Shown piece after piece: positions 5,360 to 8,433 of a stretch of 8,433 nt of DNA. The position numbers and the translations under genes were made by a program. The stretch's first letter is position 1. Every line of letters begins with the position of its first letter. Location of the stretch: positions 1 to 8,433 of the forward strand of contig DIGA01000035.1 of the NCBI GenBank assembly GCA_002419365.1, read 5' to 3'. This DNA comes from Mageeibacillus sp. UBA5734 (lineage in GTDB: Bacteria; Bacillota; Clostridia; Saccharofermentanales; UBA5734). The notes beneath the pieces are model-generated. The model saw nothing but the letters and a program-made list of their open reading frames with translations, ran no database searches and was not told where the DNA came from.

Positions 5360-6750
5360 AATCCATCCGGCTCAAAGCGCGCCTGTCCCTGGCTTTTTTC
5401 CTGGTCGTTGCCGTCATGTTTGCCGCGATCAGTTTTGCGGCTAATGGCCTGCTGGCCAATCAGTTCAAAAACTACGCCATCGACAAGCAGAACCAGCGTA
5501 TTGCCGCTTTTGCCGATTTATTTACCAGCCGTTACGTCGACTGGGGCAATCGCTGGGACCTGGCCGGGATTGAGAGCATCGGCGTCAATGCCCTGAGTGA
5601 AGGCTATTTGATCCGGCTCAAAGATCAGGACGGCCGGATCCTCTGGGATGCCCAGGTTCACAACCACGGCATGTGCAGTCTGATGCTGGCCAACATTGCC
5701 GAACGCATGCAGAGCCAGTTTGAAAATTTCCAGGGCGGCTACACCGAGCAGACTCAGGCGCTGACCGTTGCCGGTGCTTCCATCGGATCGATCGATATCG
5801 GGTTTTACGGACCCTATTCCTATTCAGAGGTCGACTTGGCCTTTCTCAAACGACTGAATCAGTTATTGCTGCTCGCCGCTGTTCTTTCGATGGCGATTGC
5901 GGCTATTCTGGGCCTGATGATCGCGCGCCAGCTGACGGGCCCGATCACCCGGGCGATCCAGTCGACGCGCCGGATCGCCGATGGCCATTACAGTGACCGC
6001 ATCAGCGAAGAAAAAGGTCCGCGCGAGCTATCAGAACTGACCAGTTCGATCAACAGCCTTGCCGAATCGCTCGGGCGGCAGGAAACCATGCGCAAGCAGC
6101 TGACGAGCGACATCGCCCACGAACTGCGGACACCCCTGGCGGTGTTGCAAAGTCATCTTGAAGCCATGATCGATGGGACCTGGCAAGCAGACCAGAAGCG
6201 GCTGGAAAGTTGCCACGGCGAAGTCGTGCGCATTTCCAGTCTCGTCAATGATTTGGATAAGCTGACTCAGATCGAGCAGGGGAATCTGGCCCTGCAGAAA
6301 GAGGCCGTTGATCTAAAGGCCCTGCTGACGCGGATAGGCTTGAATTTCCAGCGCGATTTTGCCAGCAAAAACGTGCAATTAAGCATCCAGGCCGAACCGG
6401 TTGTTGTCCAGGGCGACACCGACAAGCTGAGCCAGGTATTCATCAATCTTCTGGCTAATGCGTTGAAATACACCCATTCCGGGGGTTCGGTCCGGGTGTT
6501 CACGCGCGTGGCCGAGCACCAGGTCATAGTCAGCATCGAGGATACAGGCATCGGCATCGCCCCTGAAGACCTGATCCAGATCTTCGAACGCTTCTATCGC
6601 GCTGACAAATCCAGGACCCGGGAAACCGGAGGCTCTGGAATCGGCCTGGCGATCGTCAAATCGATCGTCGAAGCCCATGGCGGACTGGTAACGGTTGAAA
6701 GCCAGCCAGGGCAAGGCAGCGTGTTCCAGGTGACCTTGCCTCTGGAATAG
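5356..6750 (+). CDS. sensor histidine kinase, possibly metal-sensing
   Basis: A 464-residue membrane kinase read from GTG, with GGAGGC 5 nt upstream. Segments: TM1 about 9-32; extracytoplasmic sensor about 33-165; TM2 about 168-190; HAMP about 190-243; HisKA with H255 in SDIAHELRTP; and an ATPase domain with the N box around N364/N368, DTGIGI (396-401), FERFYRAD (410-417) and GGSGIGLAI (425-433). It is complete and should phosphorylate the preceding regulator. The sensor loop contains WDAQVHNHGMCSLM (97-110), a cluster of His102, His104, Met106, Cys107 and Met110 with Met118 nearby, suited to soft metals such as Cu(I). I recall related kinases carrying a similar H-x(2,3)-M-x-x-C cluster. The next gene is a copper-type membrane protein, which supports this. 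Copper as the signal is inferred, not proven; other envelope signals remain possible. Confidence 0.93.
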   Translation: MKSIRLKARLSLAFFLVVAVMFAAISFAANGLLANQFKNYAIDKQNQRIAAFADLFTSRYVDWGNRWDLAGIESIGVNALSEGYLIRLKDQDGRILWDAQVHNHGMCSLMLANIAERMQSQFENFQGGYTEQTQALTVAGASIGSIDIGFYGPYSYSEVDLAFLKRLNQLLLLAAVLSMAIAAILGLMIARQLTGPITRAIQSTRRIADGHYSDRISEEKGPRELSELTSSINSLAESLGRQETMRKQLTSDIAHELRTPLAVLQSHLEAMIDGTWQADQKRLESCHGEVVRISSLVNDLDKLTQIEQGNLALQKEAVDLKALLTRIGLNFQRDFASKNVQLSIQAEPVVVQGDTDKLSQVFINLLANALKYTHSGGSVRVFTRVAEHQVIVSIEDTGIGIAPEDLIQIFERFYRADKSRTRETGGSGIGLAIVKSIVEAHGGLVTVESQPGQGSVFQVTLPLE

Positions 6751-6779
6751 GGGCGGTCATGGCAATCCTTTGCGCCCCT
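6749..6779 (+). other. GC-rich inverted repeat across the kinase stop codon
   Basis: AGGGGCG (6749-6755) pairs with CGCCCCT (6773-6779), 7 bp with a 17-nt loop. It overlaps the TAG stop of the kinase. There is no T-run after it (CTGCTGTCC follows), so it is at best a weak or processing hairpin, and some read-through into the HMA-domain gene seems likely. Confidence 0.4.
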
Positions 6780-6804
6780 CTGCTGTCCGCTGCTGCAATC
6801 TACC

Positions 6805-6844
6805 CCGCAAACTCCATAAAATCTCCAAATGCAGCCCTTACAAT
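6805..6844 (+). promoter_or_regulatory. candidate response-regulator operator and promoter of the HMA-domain gene
   Basis: The tandem units are CCGCAAACT (6805-6813), CCATAAAATCT (6814-6824) and a partial CCAAATGC (6825-6832). TACAAT (6839-6844) is a five-of-six match to the -10 consensus. The -35 zone is covered by the repeats and has no TTGACA-like sequence, which fits activation by a bound OmpR-type regulator. The spacing from CCATAAAATCT to TACAAT is 25 bp, identical to the site at 4467. The predicted leader is about 39 nt. Confidence 0.6.
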
Positions 6845-6889
6845 CGGAGCATCACACCCTGCTTGAGAAATCAGAGAGGACTCCCAATC

Positions 6890-8347
6890 ATGGCTGCTCA
6901 TTCCCAAACCATTATCCTGCACATCCAAGGCATGACGTGCACGTCCTGTGAACATCACATTGAAAACCATCTCAGCCATTTGGCTGGGGTCCATGCGGTC
7001 AAGGCATCATTCGCACGTGCGCAAGCCATGGTCAGCTATGATCCAGCTTTGGTCACCGTCCGGCAGATCGAGTCCGAACTGGTGCGGATTGACTATCCGG
7101 TCGTGAAAGGCGCTGTGCCTGCAACCCGTGCCACGACCCAAACATCCCGAAAGCAGATGCCTCCCAAACCGCAAGCCGCTTCTGGCCATAACCAGCGCGA
7201 CCATCTGATCGGCATGGCCATCATCCTGGTTGGTTTGTTTCTGGTCAGTCGCCGCCTTGGCTTGGCCAGCTGGTTCAACGTCTTTCCCCAGGCTGAAGCC
7301 GGCATGGGCTATGGACTCCTGTTCATCATTGGCCTATTGACCTCGGTCCATTGCGTGGCCATGTGCGGCGGGATCAACCTGTCCCAGTGCCTGCCCCGGG
7401 TTGCTCCGGACCAGGATTCTGGTGCACCCGGCGCATCTGGATCCAGCGGCTCGCGCTGGCAGACCGTGAAACCGAGTCTCTTGTACAACATGGGCCGTGT
7501 TGTTTCCTACACCGTGATCGGCGGTATCGTAGGTGCACTGGGATCCGTCCTGGTCTTGCCTGGCCGCGCCAAAGGCCTGGTCGCCCTCGTCGCTGGCGTG
7601 TTCATGGTCATCATGGGCCTCAACATGCTGCAGATTTTTCCGGTACTGAGAAAGTTCAATCCACGGATGCCCCGGGCATTGGCCAGCCTGATCTACCGGG
7701 AAAAGCAGCGCGGCAACAAAGGTCCTTTCACGGTTGGCCTCTTAAATGGCCTGATGCCGTGCGGACCGCTCCAGGCCATGCAGATCTATGCCCTGTCCAC
7801 GGGCAATCCGCTGGAGGGCGCCTTGTCGATGCTGCTGTTTTCACTGGGTACGGTCCCTCTGATGTTCGGGCTTGGGGCCCTCGGATCCCTGCTGAGTCGC
7901 CGCTTCACCCGCAACATGATGCAGGCCAGTGCGATGCTGGTCATCATCCTGGGGGTGCTGATGTTCCAGAACGGATTGGGCTTGTCCGGCGTATCGGCAT
8001 CGGCTCTGGCAGGTTCCATCGCCCAACCGGCCTCGCAAAAAGCAAACGGAGCATCCGAGGGCCAGGCCGAGCTGGTGGATGGCGTCCAGCTCGTCACGAC
8101 GGAATTGAAAAGCAACCGCTATGCGCCGATCACCGTCCAGGCTGGTATCCCTGTGCGCTGGACCATCCATGCCGCCGATGGCACACTCAATGGCTGCAAC
8201 AATGCGATCGTCATCCCGGCATATGGGATCGAGAAGCCGCTGGAATTTGGCGACAACGTCATTGAGTTCACCCCGGACGAAAGTGGCATCGTACCCTTTT
8301 CCTGCTGGATGGGCATGATCCGAAGCCAGATCACAGTCGTTGAGTGA
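6890..8347 (+). CDS. HMA + SafE/DsbD-like membrane domain + cupredoxin-like fusion protein, probable copper handling
   Basis: A 485-residue membrane protein in three parts. Residues 6-72 are a heavy-metal-associated domain with GMTCTSC (C17, C20), the Cu(I)-binding CxxC of copper chaperones and P-type ATPases. After a linker, about 105-362 is a polytopic domain of the SafE/UreH/DsbD-like type, with roughly seven helices and Cys motifs TSVHCVAMCGG (C155, C159) and GLMPCGP (C291). Residues about 398-485 form a cupredoxin-like beta domain with C436 in NGCNN and C472, M474 and M476 in FSCWMGM, a soft-metal site lacking the His ligands of classic type 1 copper. This fusion is often annotated as a sulfite exporter, but its domains fit copper transfer across or at the membrane. 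The ATG at 6890 is chosen for the GAGGA 9 nt upstream; an in-frame ATG at 6770 would precede the operator and is rejected. It is probably activated by the upstream two-component pair. Confidence 0.9.
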   Translation: MAAHSQTIILHIQGMTCTSCEHHIENHLSHLAGVHAVKASFARAQAMVSYDPALVTVRQIESELVRIDYPVVKGAVPATRATTQTSRKQMPPKPQAASGHNQRDHLIGMAIILVGLFLVSRRLGLASWFNVFPQAEAGMGYGLLFIIGLLTSVHCVAMCGGINLSQCLPRVAPDQDSGAPGASGSSGSRWQTVKPSLLYNMGRVVSYTVIGGIVGALGSVLVLPGRAKGLVALVAGVFMVIMGLNMLQIFPVLRKFNPRMPRALASLIYREKQRGNKGPFTVGLLNGLMPCGPLQAMQIYALSTGNPLEGALSMLLFSLGTVPLMFGLGALGSLLSRRFTRNMMQASAMLVIILGVLMFQNGLGLSGVSASALAGSIAQPASQKANGASEGQAELVDGVQLVTTELKSNRYAPITVQAGIPVRWTIHAADGTLNGCNNAIVIPAYGIEKPLEFGDNVIEFTPDESGIVPFSCWMGMIRSQITVVE

Positions 8348-8394
8348 GAAAAACGTTACAAAATACGACCTATGGATATGGAAAGACGTTACAA
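8348..8394. repeat. 14-bp direct repeat, 33-bp period
   Basis: GAAAAACGTTACAA (8348-8361) and GAAAGACGTTACAA (8381-8394) differ at one base. They lie 33 bp apart, about three helical turns, directly after the HMA-domain gene stop. They may be an operator or promoter element for the next gene, which lies beyond the window. I see no terminator for the HMA-domain gene here. Confidence 0.5.
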
Positions 8395-8433
8395 GGGCCC
8401 TGTCATGGTTCAAGGTCCCATTACTGATTTGCC
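8372..8433 (+). CDS. possible start of a further gene, cut by the window end
   Basis: An open frame from ATG at 8372 (MDMERRYKGPVMVQGPITDL) runs off the end of the window. An in-frame ATG at 8405 has AAGGG 7 nt upstream (8393-8397) and may be the better start. At no more than 20 codons no family can be recognised, and one of the direct-repeat copies lies inside the frame. This could equally be non-coding. Confidence 0.2.
   Translation, partial: MDMERRYKGPVMVQGPITDL

Noticed and set aside
7351..8265. 304-residue open frame on the + strand
   Set aside because: It lies in another frame inside the HMA/SafE/cupredoxin gene and has no family features.
8345..8433. Stop-codon readthrough or recoding at the end of the HMA-domain gene
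   Set aside because: The frame stays open after TGA, but the cupredoxin domain ends naturally at ITVVE and no recoding signal is seen. 86 bases of open frame can occur by chance.

Overview
The window looks like chromosomal DNA from a moderately GC-rich member of the Bacillota, probably Clostridia. The evidence is strong GGAGG-type ribosome binding sites, GTG and TTG starts, a YkpA-type ABC-F protein, a cyclic di-AMP (ydaO/yuaA) riboswitch, a DUF3006 protein and a Gram-positive style HMA/SafE/cupredoxin fusion protein. No phage, insertion sequence, CRISPR, tRNA or rRNA was recognised. The genus cannot be named from sequence alone.

Layout. (1) 1-2090, + strand: a YkpA/YbiT-like ABC-F ATPase, then a small two-helix membrane protein starting at TTG. 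(2) 2060-2707, - strand: a FrnE/DsbA-like thioredoxin-fold oxidoreductase that converges on, and overlaps, the membrane protein gene. (3) 2708-3264: a structured intergenic stretch, a 75-residue DUF3006 protein and its intrinsic terminator. (4) 3265-3576, no protein gene: an inverted pair of REP-like palindromes (GGGAC-N3-GTCCC core), then a c-di-AMP riboswitch closed by a perfect 9-bp P1 stem. (5) 3577-4434: the riboswitch-controlled gene, an exported protein with a Pro/Ala-rich linker and a conserved His-rich C-terminal domain of unknown function. (6) 4435-4660: a regulatory region with a direct-repeat operator/promoter, an intrinsic terminator and a third REP-like palindrome that ends next to the next ribosome binding site. 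(7) 4661-6750: an OmpR-family response regulator and a histidine kinase, overlapping by 4 bp. (8) 6890-8347: an HMA domain + SafE/DsbD-like membrane domain + cupredoxin-like domain fusion protein, probably for copper handling.

How the parts work together. The kinase's extracytoplasmic loop carries a His/Met/Cys cluster, and the downstream membrane protein has CxxC, Cys-rich membrane and Cys/Met cupredoxin sites. Two near-identical direct-repeat elements (unit CCAYAAAATCT, about 11-bp period) lie upstream of the regulator gene and of the HMA gene. Each sits exactly 25 bp before an NACAAT -10-like hexamer. The simplest reading is a self-regulated two-component system that senses a thiophilic metal, likely Cu(I), and activates the HMA/SafE/cupredoxin gene. 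This is inference. If the promoter upstream of the regulator is real, its transcript would start before an intrinsic terminator, so the leader may work as an attenuator.
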